Shown here: piece by piece, positions 41,601 to 49,372 of the stretch
Layout: the number at the start of each line of letters is the position of its first letter
How positions within the stretch are numbered: position 1 is the stretch's first letter
Origin: Planctomycetaceae bacterium
GTDB lineage: Bacteria; Planctomycetota; Planctomycetia; Planctomycetales; Planctomycetaceae
Length of the DNA: 50,032 nt
Reading direction: 5' to 3'
Assembly (NCBI GenBank): GCA_021732845.1
Contig: JAKFUF010000208.1
Span: forward strand, 1 to 50,032
Translations under genes and position numbers: made by a program
Notes under the pieces: model-generated
Databases searched by the model: none
Told to the model about the DNA's origin: nothing
What the model saw: only the letters and a program-made list of their open reading frames with translations

Positions 41601-41801
41601 GACACCGTGAGCTACGACGAATCGAAGGGCACGTACACCCTGCGCTCGCTGGGCAAGGCCCCAGCCACGATCTGGCGGCAGATCAAGCCGGGCGAACAAG
41701 CCAGCGTGACCACCGCTCAACGGATGGAATGGACCCCCGTCGGCAAACGGCTGCGGATTCTCAGCACCTCCACGATTGACGGGTTCAACCTGCAAAAGTG
41801 A
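38685..41801 (+). CDS. Giant OstA/LptC-like protein, probable LPS transport
   Basis: 1038 residues with an N-terminal signal anchor (LTFSTAALLCGVYTLYSLFL). Repeated segments of LptA/LptC-type beta-jellyroll sequence occur throughout, with the recurring pattern of an export-protein layer: LEIDTRNIIYSEQAQRIWSD and ATGKVTFDGPEINGRTARLE and KMNCQEMVVTMVTPVSFTGR. Its position after kdsD matches the E. coli order kdsD-kdsC-lptC-lptA, although kdsC is missing here. It is several times larger than LptA or LptC, so it may be a fusion of several such domains or a planctomycete-specific form. Its last 17 bases overlap the convergent thrC-like gene. Confidence 0.6.
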   Translation: MQRRTMLTFSTAALLCGVYTLYSLFLSPLFSPRALELPEQNAKVVEDFRPRVNVEEAKKYLAKHAWVADAKYFVRQNIGSDPERQKGAFLYAMEWEKVLPGGEVRATPFAMIWHREGDDPNQEPLTIVAESALIKFEAPFDERKAREAGRVIGGSLEGAVQIRGAGGLEIDTRNIIYSEQAQRIWSDNPVAFRYGVNHGTGMGLELDLIPGEADGDKPRVSGVRIARLLRDVVMNLIREEVGKPPENVTVTSTGPFEYQLEEKIATFQKTVRVRRPTGKATEGPDAGAEQFDLLNSEELILVFEERPDSSGGTAAKEDGLGGDLQFKRMRAVGAPAVLISQKSSFEARMQDLAYDGQARVARLTDPAQVLVTQKNNEIHSPEVTVTQGEDGEMLSAVCRGTGNLKSYEFDVTQPLQRGPLAFSAAWTRELRKEADPQESRPGSLVDLIQLDGDAEVVQPGKLTLRGEVIRMWVGERLESEARPVAKELKKSGAHKAKPRRLIATGKVTFDGPEINGRTARLEANFEDGRLPLSRPPVGPQAEVPGRKQSRRTTKPAAAHRVAYAEPPVLKKTIQPAKAPQGMPGFASVSSIQTAARGSEGDAPRKPGKLPGPKVPVNVLADQIRLRIIQDGDKSEVAEVWNDGGVVVSQPRAAGEVPFELRGDALHLQNFSETDQIVDITGLEHPASVHDRGFELEGLEIHLDRGGNLAIVEGAGRLRLPIKEEPNANGKEKKSKPLANPQPLDVFWKERMTFDGRRAQFLSDVEAKMGENKMNCQEMVVTMVTPVSFTGRGDNDPKAEVKLIHCKESVDLENVERENGKLTSVRRAKAWEFTLDQITGDTTAVGPMGSVSIWNRGHPPRAGLTPTVGAEANKPQKAEKPGWEFTRVNFSGMMRGNTKDRRTVFNERVLVVYGPVADTNTDIHPDKLPADGGWMDGSKLTVTQHVAANDVPFVIMLAEGNAKLTGRTFHGLADTVSYDESKGTYTLRSLGKAPATIWRQIKPGEQASVTTAQRMEWTPVGKRLRILSTSTIDGFNLQK

Positions 41802-43041
41802 CCGCCCGCAGGCAGTCGGGGTCATGGTGATCCAGCACGGGCAGGTTGCCCGTGGGGAACAGGTGATTGTACTTGAGGCCCGCGCCGGTGTTGAACAGCA
41901 CGGTTCGCTCGTGGGGCTTGAGCCAGCCGGAAGCCACCAGTTTCTGGGCGGCCTTCCAGACCGCACCGCCTTCAGGACAGGCGTAGATCCCCTGGTGTCG
42001 GGCAAGTTCCCGTACACCTTCCAGCAGTTCGGCATCGGTGATCGTCAGCGCGGTTCCGCCACTGTTGCGGACGGCGTCGAGCATGAGAAAATCTCCCACG
42101 GCGGCGGGAACCCGCAGTCCCGCGGCCACGGTGGAGGCGTTGGGGAACAGTTCGGCGTGACGGGTACCGGCTTGGAAGGCACGGACGATGGGGGCACAAT
42201 TTTCGGCCTGGACCAGAACCATCCGCGGTCGCTGGGCGCCGATCCAGCCCAGCGTCTCCATCTCCTGAAACGCCTTCCACATCCCGACCAGTCCCGTGCC
42301 GCCACCGGCGGGATAGATCACCACATCGGGCAGGCGTGGCTCGGAAGTGCGGTCGAGTTCAGCGAAGTCGCAGGCGAGTTCGTAACCCATTGTCTTTTTG
42401 CCTTCCAGCCGGAACGGTTCCTTCAAAGTGGAGAGGTCGAACCAGCCAAACTCAGCGCAGCCACGCTTCACCAGTTTGCCACAGTCGCTGATCAGCCCAT
42501 TGACCAGAAACACCCGCGCTCCACCCACGACAGACTCAATGATGTTGGCCGGCGGAGTATCCTGCGGCATGAAGAGGAAGCATTCCATCCCTGCCCGGTT
42601 GGCGTAATAGGTCGCCGCACCGGCCGCATTGCCGGCGGACGGCAGCGCGACCGCCTTCACCCCCAGCGCCGCCGCACGGGTGATGGCGGCGGTCATCCCG
42701 CGGGCTTTGAAGCTGCCCGTGGGGTTGAACGACTCATCCTTGATGAACAGATTCTCAAAGGCGGCGAACGGACCGCGGCGTTCAGCGGGCAATAGGGGTG
42801 TCAGCCCTTCGCCGAGTGACACGGCTTCGCGAACGCCATTGACCGGGAGTACATCGTGAAACCGCCACAGCGAGCGTTCCGTCCGCTGCCGCACCTTGTC
42901 CAGCGTGAATGCACCCGTGGCTCGCAACCCAGCGAGGTCGTATCCGGCCAGCAGCGGTCGATGGCAGCTCTCGCACAGGTTTTGCAGGCGGTCGATGGTA
43001 TGGGACATCCCGCACAATCCGCACGTCAACGTGTGATGCAC
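41785..43041 (-). CDS. Threonine synthase-like PLP enzyme
   Basis: A 418-residue paralogue of threonine synthase starting with GTG. An N-terminal Zn ribbon (CGLCGMSH and CESCHRPL) precedes the PLP part: NPTGSFKARGMTAAITRAAA (lysine motif), YPAGGGTGLVGMWKAF (phosphate loop) and HERTVLFNTGAGLKYNHLFP at the C-terminus. It differs considerably from the copy at 14534-15931. Either it makes threonine too, or it acts on a related phospho-substrate or amino acid (for example pyridoxal-dependent diaminopropionate-like chemistry). Which one is the functional threonine synthase cannot be decided from sequence alone. Confidence 0.82.
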   Translation of the reverse strand: MHHTLTCGLCGMSHTIDRLQNLCESCHRPLLAGYDLAGLRATGAFTLDKVRQRTERSLWRFHDVLPVNGVREAVSLGEGLTPLLPAERRGPFAAFENLFIKDESFNPTGSFKARGMTAAITRAAALGVKAVALPSAGNAAGAATYYANRAGMECFLFMPQDTPPANIIESVVGGARVFLVNGLISDCGKLVKRGCAEFGWFDLSTLKEPFRLEGKKTMGYELACDFAELDRTSEPRLPDVVIYPAGGGTGLVGMWKAFQEMETLGWIGAQRPRMVLVQAENCAPIVRAFQAGTRHAELFPNASTVAAGLRVPAAVGDFLMLDAVRNSGGTALTITDAELLEGVRELARHQGIYACPEGGAVWKAAQKLVASGWLKPHERTVLFNTGAGLKYNHLFPTGNLPVLDHHDPDCLRAVTFAG

Positions 43042-43192
43042 AGCAGTTCTTTCGACAGTGACGAGTTGGAAACATAAGACGCCCTGATGCGAACAAGTTC
43101 CCGGAATGGTGGCTCTGGTTCAAGGGCGATGCAGTGAAAGTCGCCGCAGGCCGCTAGAATGACAGAAACACTCCCACGGTGTGTTGGACAGG

Positions 43193-44455
43193 ATGAGCTT
43201 GGATCGCATGAACGGAAAAGACATGCCGGGAATCAAGGAAAGCAGCATTGAAGAGGCCCTCACGCGACTGCGCCAAGGACGAATGATCATCGTCGTGGAT
43301 GCCTCCGACCGCGAGAACGAGGGCGATTTCGTCTGCGCCGCGGAGTCGATCACGCCGGAAGCGGTGGGCTTCATGCTCGACGTGGGCCGCGGCGTCCTGT
43401 GTGTCCCGTTCCCCGCCGAGACTGCCGAACGGCTGAAGTTTACGCCCATGGTCCCGGCCGACCAGAACACGGCCCCCATGCAGACGCCGTTCATGATTCC
43501 CGTGGACCACATCGACACCGGAACCGGTGTCAGCACATTGAGCCGCGCCCGAACGATCCAGGCGATTGCCAACCCCCGCAGCCGCGCCGAGGAATTTGTC
43601 CGTCCAGGGCACATCAACCTGCTGCTGGCCAAGCCCGGTGGCGTGCTGCGCCGGGCGGGCCATACCGAAGCCACGGTCGACCTGATGCGGCTGGCTGGTC
43701 TGCAGCCGGTGGGCACGCTGATCGAGATCCTGAGCCGGAGCGGGACCGGGATGGCGGACTCCACGGAACTCACCGAGATCTCGCAGCAGTTTGACATCCC
43801 CATCATCTCGATCGAATCGCTCATCCGGTATCGCCGCACGCGGGAACGGCTGGTGCATCGCGAGGTCGACACGCTGCTGCCCACGAAGTATGGACCGGCC
43901 ACGATCTGTGCCTACCGCGTCGAGCATGAGGACCAGGTGCCGCTGGCGATCGTGTTTGGCGACCTGCAGTCGGTCCCCGCGCCGCTGGTGCGGATGCATT
44001 CTTCCTGTTTTACGGGTGACCTATTGGCTTCGCTCCGCTGCGACTGCGGCGACCAGTTGCACATGGCCCTTTCCCAGATCTCTGAGGCTGGTGTCGGAGT
44101 TCTGGTCTACCTCCCTCAGGAGGGCCGCGGGATCGGCCTCGTTCCCAAACTCAAGGCCTACGTTCTGCAGGATCAGGGGTTCGACACGGTTGAAGCCAAC
44201 CACAAACTGGGGTTCAAAGCCGACCCGCGCGACTACATGGTCGGCCTGCAGATCCTGAAGGATCTCGGCCTGTCAGAAATCCGGCTGCTCACCAACAACC
44301 CCAAGAAAATCGAGTCCCTGCAGGTGGCCATGGACCTCAAGGTGGTGGAGCAGATCCCGCTGATCGCCCCGCATGAACCGCACCGCCAGCACTATCTGGC
44401 CACCAAACGCGACAAGATGGGGCATAGCTTGCCGCCAGATGCTGTGCAGGAATGA
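43193..44455 (+). CDS. ribBA: Bifunctional riboflavin synthesis enzyme RibBA
   Basis: About 420 residues. The N-terminal half is DHBP synthase (DRENEGDFVCAAE; RAGHTEATVDLMRLAG). The C-terminal half is GTP cyclohydrolase II (RMHSSCFTGDLLASLRCDCG, the zinc Cys ligands; VYLPQEGRGIGLVPKLKAY). Together they supply both precursors of lumazine. Start is uncertain: ATGs at 43193, 43208 and 43223 and a TTG at 43181 are in frame, and the SDs are poor. I saw no FMN riboswitch in the 5' region. Confidence 0.93.
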   Translation: MSLDRMNGKDMPGIKESSIEEALTRLRQGRMIIVVDASDRENEGDFVCAAESITPEAVGFMLDVGRGVLCVPFPAETAERLKFTPMVPADQNTAPMQTPFMIPVDHIDTGTGVSTLSRARTIQAIANPRSRAEEFVRPGHINLLLAKPGGVLRRAGHTEATVDLMRLAGLQPVGTLIEILSRSGTGMADSTELTEISQQFDIPIISIESLIRYRRTRERLVHREVDTLLPTKYGPATICAYRVEHEDQVPLAIVFGDLQSVPAPLVRMHSSCFTGDLLASLRCDCGDQLHMALSQISEAGVGVLVYLPQEGRGIGLVPKLKAYVLQDQGFDTVEANHKLGFKADPRDYMVGLQILKDLGLSEIRLLTNNPKKIESLQVAMDLKVVEQIPLIAPHEPHRQHYLATKRDKMGHSLPPDAVQE

Positions 44456-44456
44456 C

Positions 44457-44538
44457 GCAATGACCAATGCTTTTTACGGAATCGCCCGTGCCGGGCAAAA
44501 CCCATTGGTCATTATTTCATTGGTCATTGGGTCATTGC
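44457..44538. repeat. Intergenic inverted-repeat block
   Basis: Left arm GCAATGACCAATG and two right arms of the type CATTGGTCATT, with further GGGTCATTGC, give alternative stems. Different in sequence from the elements at 9960 and 16007. It lies between the convergent ribBA and DUF1549/1553 genes and may form the 3' ends of both mRNAs. Confidence 0.8.
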
Positions 44539-44542
44539 GCCG

Positions 44543-46168
44543 CTAATAATTGAACCGAAATTCCCCACCCGTCAGCATCGTCCACAGCACTTGCTGGATG
44601 GCTGGGACCGGACGGTCTTCGCGGGCGGCCAGGAACTGCCGGATCGCTTCGGCTTCATCGGTCTCGGCAGACCGGCTGAGGACGGATTGAAACGCGGCCT
44701 GGATCAGTTGGTCGCGGTCGGCGGCGGCCTTGAGTTTCCCCACCAGGCGGTCGCCGCCGTCGCGCAGGTATTCGTTTTGCACGTGTGAGCCATTGCTGAA
44801 CAGCAGGGCCTCGCTGACGCTCACCTGGAAATTGTCGCCCGGCGACTCCAACTGATGCGCGAAGCCGTTGGCATGGTTCTCCAGGTCGCGGCGACGGTTC
44901 GTCCAATCCTCCGGCTTGGCCGTGGCCTGAGCCAGTTGCTCCGGGTGGCTGGCCGCGATCGTCAGCGAGAGCGAGTACTGCATGGGTGACAGCGGACGGA
45001 CCGTGGCGACGGCGAACAGTTCCGGAGCCGGACGCTCGCTTTGCTCCCAGCGACTGCTCCGCGCATACACGTGGCTCAACGCAATCCCCCGCACCAGCCG
45101 CTTCAGGTCGTAGCCGTGAGTCTCCAAGTCCCGCGCGAGCCACGTCAGCAGGTCGGGGTGGCTGGCGGGATTGGCGGAATGCATCTGGTCGACGGGATGA
45201 ACCAATCCATGTCCCAACAGCCGCGCCCAATGGCGGTTCACGATGGATCGCGGGAAAAATCCGTTGGGATCCGGCTTGAGGGCCACCTCCACGATCTGTG
45301 CGCGACGACTGAAGGCCGGCGGGGCGGGTGGAGTCGCGCGGTCGTTGTCTTCCTTTTCCTTTGTTTGACGGGCCTTCTTCTCGTCCTCGCTGAGCTGGAC
45401 CGCCGGTTCCTCAATGACCGCATTGGTCAGAAACATCAGCTTGGCGTCCTTGTCGACCCCTTCCGTGGTCTTGAACTTCAGCGCCCCGTCATCCCGTTCG
45501 GCGAGGAAGTTCTTCTTGGTGAGATACGTCCGGTTGAAAAACGACGCCATGCCGAAGTAATGGTCCTGCGTCCAGTCGAGAACTAGCGGATGGTCGTGGC
45601 ACTTCGCACAGTTGATGCTCACGCCGAAAAACAGCTTGCTGGTGTCGTTCGTCAAATCGTCGACATCACGCGCCCGAGCCTTCAAAAACGCCAAGGCCGG
45701 CTTGTCATCGGCGTTGTCGTCGCGGCTCAGCATGAGCTGCCGAAAGATCTGGTCCCACGGACGGTTCTCCTGACAGGCTTTCAGCAGCCACGTCTTCCAG
45801 TCTCCCTCGTCGCGGGTGGGCATCAGCAGCGTGTTCAGCTCGTTGCGCTGCTGATAGGCAAAATCGGGGCTGGCCAGCAACCGGTCCACAAGCTGTCTGC
45901 GCTTGTCGGGGTCGCTCGATTGCAAGAACGCCTGAAGTTCGGCAGCTAAGGGGATCCGCCCCGCCAAGTCGAGCGTCACCCGGCGAATGAACGTCGCGTC
46001 ATCCACAACCGCCGCTGGCATGACATTTTGCTGCTGCAGCTTCGCATCAATGTAATGGTCGATCACCTCTTCGACTGGCTTGTCTGCCGGCTGCAGTTCG
46101 TCCGCCGCGGTAACGCTCCACATCTGAGCCACGCACAACATGGCCAACAGCACAATGTGCGGTTTCAT
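44543..46168 (-). CDS. DUF1549/DUF1553 (PSCyt2/PSD1-type) planctomycete protein
   Basis: 541 residues from ATG 46168, which opens a signal peptide (KPHIVLLAMLCVAQMWSVTA). DUF1549 features: EVIDHYIDAKLQQQNV and DDATFIRRVTLDLAGRIPLA, then SINCAKCHDHPLVLDWTQDH with a CxxCH-type motif. DUF1553 features: VNRHWARLLGHGLVHPVDQM and SHPDLLTWLARDLETHGYDL. It lacks the PSCyt1 N-terminal module found in some relatives. A DUF1501 partner usually sits next to it and is not seen in the window. Family function is unproven; extracytoplasmic redox or polymer degradation is inference. Confidence 0.87.
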   Translation of the reverse strand: MKPHIVLLAMLCVAQMWSVTAADELQPADKPVEEVIDHYIDAKLQQQNVMPAAVVDDATFIRRVTLDLAGRIPLAAELQAFLQSSDPDKRRQLVDRLLASPDFAYQQRNELNTLLMPTRDEGDWKTWLLKACQENRPWDQIFRQLMLSRDDNADDKPALAFLKARARDVDDLTNDTSKLFFGVSINCAKCHDHPLVLDWTQDHYFGMASFFNRTYLTKKNFLAERDDGALKFKTTEGVDKDAKLMFLTNAVIEEPAVQLSEDEKKARQTKEKEDNDRATPPAPPAFSRRAQIVEVALKPDPNGFFPRSIVNRHWARLLGHGLVHPVDQMHSANPASHPDLLTWLARDLETHGYDLKRLVRGIALSHVYARSSRWEQSERPAPELFAVATVRPLSPMQYSLSLTIAASHPEQLAQATAKPEDWTNRRRDLENHANGFAHQLESPGDNFQVSVSEALLFSNGSHVQNEYLRDGGDRLVGKLKAAADRDQLIQAAFQSVLSRSAETDEAEAIRQFLAAREDRPVPAIQQVLWTMLTGGEFRFNY

Positions 46169-46479
46169 GGGAGGGTCCGGTCGGGAGGGCGGATGAAGGC
46201 GGGATGACGCATCGCAGTTTTCAGATGCGATTCTACGGGCGGAGGCGGGCGAACGCAATTCGCGTTTTGGAGGCTTGCGCCCTTCCGCTACAAAATTAGC
46301 GGCACGGCGCAAGCCGGCCGGTGAGTGTCGGATTGCCCTCTTGAAGAACTGGCCAGCCACGTGGACCCAGCCGGGCGGCGACTAGTAGGCCGCCAAGTGC
46401 CAAGCCCAACCGAATTGCAATCCCCTCCATTCAGTCGATAAGCTGCGCTTGACCTCAGCATGATCTTCAGGAGCAGCGT
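46169..46479. other. Divergent intergenic region, 311 bp
   Basis: Between the divergent DUF1549/1553 and gcvPA genes. It holds both promoters and the SD GGAGC for gcvPA (46472-46476). No further gene visible; the minus frame is open upstream of 46168 but non-coding in character. Confidence 0.45.
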
Positions 46480-47823
46480 GTGGCTTACCTCTACAACACA
46501 CCAGAACAGCAGCAGGAAATGCTGGCCGTGGCCGGTGTCTCATCTCTTGACGCCCTCTTTGACCAGATTCCCACTGACGTGCGGCTCAACCGGCTGCTTG
46601 AACTGCCCCCCGCGCTGACCGAAATTGAACTCGAATCCCATTTGAAGCAGCTTGCCGCCCGCAACCTCGGCAGCCCCGAACGGGTCTGCTTCCTCGGCGG
46701 CGGAGCCTACGACCACTTCATTCCGGCAGCGGTCGATGCCATCGCCTCCCGCAGTGAATTCTATACGGCCTATACGCCGTATCAGGCGGAGGCCAGCCAG
46801 GGCAGCCTGCAGGCGTTCTTTGAGTACCAAACGCTGATCTGCCAGCTCACCGGCATGGATGTCTCCAATGCCAGCCTCTATGAGGGTGGCACGGCGGTCA
46901 GCGAAGCGGTCTTCATGGCCATGCGCTGCACCAACCGGCACGAAAAGGTCGTGGTTCTGGGTTCGCTGCAGCCCGAGTATCGGCAGGTCGTGCAGACCTA
47001 CATGCAGCAGATCCGCTGCGAAGTGGTGGTCGTTCCCACGCCGAACGGCACGGCCGATCCCGCTGCGCTGGAAGCCGCCATTGATGACCGGACCGCCTGC
47101 GTGGTCATCCAACAGCCGAACTTCTTTGGCTGCCTGGAAGAAGTTCAGTCACTTGTGGAAATTACCCACAAAGTGGGTGCCCTGGCGATTGTCAGCTTCG
47201 ACCCGATCAGCCTGGGACTGCTGGCGCGGCCCGGCGAATACAAGGCCGACATCGCCGTGGCCGAAGGCCAGTCGCTCGGCACGCCGCTGCAATATGGCGG
47301 CCCGTTCCTGGGGATTCTGGCCTGCCGCGAAGAGTTCATGCGGAAGATGCCCGGCCGGCTCATCGGTCAGACCGTCGACCGCCTCGGCCGCCGCTGCTTT
47401 GTCCTCAACCTCCAGGCCCGCGAGCAGCACATTCGCCGCGAAAAAGCCACGAGCAACATCTGCACCAACCAGGGCCTCATCGCCCTCCGCGCCGCCGTCT
47501 ACCTGTCACTTCTCGGGAAAACGGGGCTCAAAGAGGTGGCCGAACTGAGCTTCCACAAGGCCCACTACGCCGCAGACCAGCTGACAACCATTCCTGGCAT
47601 CAAACTCCAGTTCGACCGTCCGTTCTTCAAAGAGTTCACCCTGCACTGTGCCAACGGCGTGGAACCGGTCCTCAAACGAGCGCGGGCGGCAGGATTCGAC
47701 CTCGGCCCAGCCACCAGCCAGTTCGACCTCGGCAAAGAAGTTTCACACTCCCTGATCGTCGCCGTCACCGAACGCCGGACGCGGGAAGAAATTGACCGCC
47801 TGGTCGCCGCACTGGGAAATTGA
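46480..47823 (+). CDS. gcvPA: Glycine dehydrogenase (decarboxylating) subunit 1
   Basis: A 447-residue P-protein alpha subunit of the glycine cleavage system, starting with GTG behind SD GGAGC. Motifs: FLGGGAYDHFIPAAVDAIAS, YTAYTPYQAEASQGSLQAFF, MDVSNASLYEGGTAVSEAVF and ATSNICTNQGLIALRAAVYL. The partner GcvPB, which carries the PLP lysine, is not encoded here, nor are GcvT or GcvH; a strong terminator follows directly. The enzyme decarboxylates glycine and passes the aminomethyl group to the H protein. Confidence 0.95.
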   Translation: MAYLYNTPEQQQEMLAVAGVSSLDALFDQIPTDVRLNRLLELPPALTEIELESHLKQLAARNLGSPERVCFLGGGAYDHFIPAAVDAIASRSEFYTAYTPYQAEASQGSLQAFFEYQTLICQLTGMDVSNASLYEGGTAVSEAVFMAMRCTNRHEKVVVLGSLQPEYRQVVQTYMQQIRCEVVVVPTPNGTADPAALEAAIDDRTACVVIQQPNFFGCLEEVQSLVEITHKVGALAIVSFDPISLGLLARPGEYKADIAVAEGQSLGTPLQYGGPFLGILACREEFMRKMPGRLIGQTVDRLGRRCFVLNLQAREQHIRREKATSNICTNQGLIALRAAVYLSLLGKTGLKEVAELSFHKAHYAADQLTTIPGIKLQFDRPFFKEFTLHCANGVEPVLKRARAAGFDLGPATSQFDLGKEVSHSLIVAVTERRTREEIDRLVAALGN

Positions 47824-47884
47824 CCCCGGTGCCGCCGGGGCTCAATCCGCGGCTGCTGTCGGCAGGTCCAACAGAGCGATCATC

Positions 47885-47939
47885 CAAAAAAAGCAATCGC
47901 CCGCCGGTCGAAAGACATGGCGGGCGATTGCATTTTTTT
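47885..47939. terminator. Bidirectional terminator between gcvPA and tRNA-Arg
   Basis: A perfect 13-bp stem (GCAATCGCCCGCC, 47893-47905, and GGCGGGCGATTGC, 47919-47931) with a 13-base loop. It has a T-run on the plus side (47933-47939) and an A-run on the left (T-run on the minus strand), so it can end both the gcvPA mRNA and the tRNA transcript. Confidence 0.92.
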
Positions 47940-47964
47940 CGGTCGCTACGACAACATCAGAAAA

Positions 47965-48038
47965 TGCACTCGGTAGGAGTCGAACCTACAACCTATGGAT
48001 CCGAAGTCCATTGCTCTATCCAATTGAGCTACGAGTGC
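47965..48038 (-). tRNA. tRNA-Arg (anticodon TCG)
   Basis: The minus strand folds into a full cloverleaf: acceptor GCACTCG/CGAGTGC, D arm GCTC/GAGC, anticodon stem ATGGA/TCCAT with loop CTTCGGA, and T arm GTAGG/CCTAC with TTCGACT. Anticodon TCG reads CGA. CCA is not encoded. The bidirectional terminator lies 26 bases downstream. Confidence 0.95.
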
Positions 48039-48141
48039 AAAAGGCTCTGTCGTAAGGAGTTACGGATAAATGACTGATGGTGCACACACAGCCACTACTC
48101 CCTGGGCTACTCCTCTCAACAAAGGTACGATCCGGTAAGAC

Positions 48142-48171
48142 GAAACCCGCTCGCGTCAACGGGCGGGTTTC
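48142..48171. terminator. Small hairpin upstream of the recombinase pseudogene
   Basis: GAAACCCGC (48142-48150) pairs with GCGGGTTTC (48163-48171). There is a short T-run in the right arm. Could be a terminator for a transcript ending upstream of the recombinase, or part of a recombination site. Confidence 0.35.
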
Positions 48172-48207
48172 TGACAGCCACAATAGCCTTTGCGAGGGAG
48201 TGGATGC

Positions 48208-49372
48208 ATGTCGGAATCTACCAGAAACAAAGCCGCCAGTAAACCGAACAAGCCGTATGAGGGGGTTCCCTCTTTTCTCTCATCCCAGCGGGCAATGGGC
48301 GAAAAAGATTCGCGGCAGACTCGTGTATTTCGGTTCGTGGCGCAGTGACCGCGACGGCACGGCAGCGCTCGAAGAGTTCAATCAAAACTGGCCGTACCTC
48401 AAGGAGAGGCGAGAACCGCCCGCCGTCGATGTCTCGGAAGGCTGCACGCTCTGCATTCGCTGCAACTAGTTCTTGCGGTCGAAGGAAGCGACCCTCAACG
48501 CCGGTGAACTCTCGGCACGGTCATTCCGCGACTATCTCCAGACCTGCCAAAAACTGATCGAACAGTTCGGAAAGGAACGGCGGGTTGATGACCTGCGCCC
48601 GGAAAACTTCCGCGACTTCCGAACCGCTCTCGCCAAGCGGTACGGCGTGACCAGTCTGAAGAACGAAATCAACCGGTGCTGCATCGTCTTCAACTATGCC
48701 CATGGCAGTCGACTGATCGACAAGCCGGTGAACTACGGTCAGAATTTTTACCGTCAGTTCGCGAAAACCCTGCGGCGACAGCAGAACGCGATGGGTCGGA
48801 AGCTTTTCGGCCTGGATGAGGTGCGGCTCATCCTTGCCGCCGTCGAGGGGAAGCCGGTCAGGCTTGAGGGCGAAGCCGAACCGGTCGAACTTCCGGCTGA
48901 TCCAAGTCTGAAGGCGATGGTCCTGCTCGGCATCAACTGCGGGTTCGGCAATACAGATGTTGCGTTACTGCCGATCAAGGCGATTGACCTGAATGCGGGA
49001 TGGGCCACTTTCCCACGACCGAAAACGGAAATCGCGCGGCGCGTGCCGCTGTGGCCGGAAACGGTCGCGGCGCTTCAGGAAGCGATCGCCAGCCGTCCGC
49101 ATGCCGCGGACAAGGCGGATGCCGGATTGTGCTTCCTGACTCGACAGGGACGGCGCTGGGTCCGGATCAAGGCAAAGGACGCGACGGCGGGAGCGGGTGA
49201 GACCGTCGAAGACGAACAGGCAGCCAATGGTTCGATTGCCCCGGACGTGCCCATTGACGCGCTCTCGCAAAAGTTCTCGAAGATCCTCACGCTGCTCAAG
49301 ATCACGGGCCGGCGCGGACTCGGGTTCTTTGCAAACATCCAACCATTCCACCCCTTCAAGGACGCACAATGA
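48208..49372 (+). pseudogene. Decayed tyrosine recombinase (phage-integrase family)
   Basis: Relic of a planctomycete-type site-specific recombinase. Part 1 (MSESTRNKAASKPNKPYEG) is in one frame. The homologous continuation FPLFSHPSGQWAKKIRGRLV is in another, joined by an extra G in a G-run near 48260. A TAG at 48467-48469 interrupts the frame between CIRCN and FLRSKEATLNAGELSARSFR, where Gln is expected. The core continues to LLGINCGFGNTDVALLPIKA and NAGWATFPRPKTEIARRVPLW. The C-terminus after GRRGLGFF lacks the usual R-H-x-x catalytic box and the Tyr. It lies beside tRNA-Arg. Confidence 0.75.

Noticed and set aside
43042-43192. Possible FMN riboswitch before ribBA
   Set aside because: The conserved FMN-aptamer blocks were not found in the 150 bp upstream.
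47820-48077. Open frame across the tRNA-Arg
   Set aside because: It is read through the tRNA gene on the opposite strand; no family or SD.
48208-49372. Integron integrase intI for the cassette cluster
   Set aside because: The recombinase is of the phage-integrase type, lies 24 kb from the array, lacks the C-terminal catalytic part and shows no intI-specific region.
47965-49372. Direct repeat of the tRNA 3' end flanking an integrated island
   Set aside because: I did not find a clear second copy of the tRNA-Arg 3' end within the window, so an island boundary cannot be supported.
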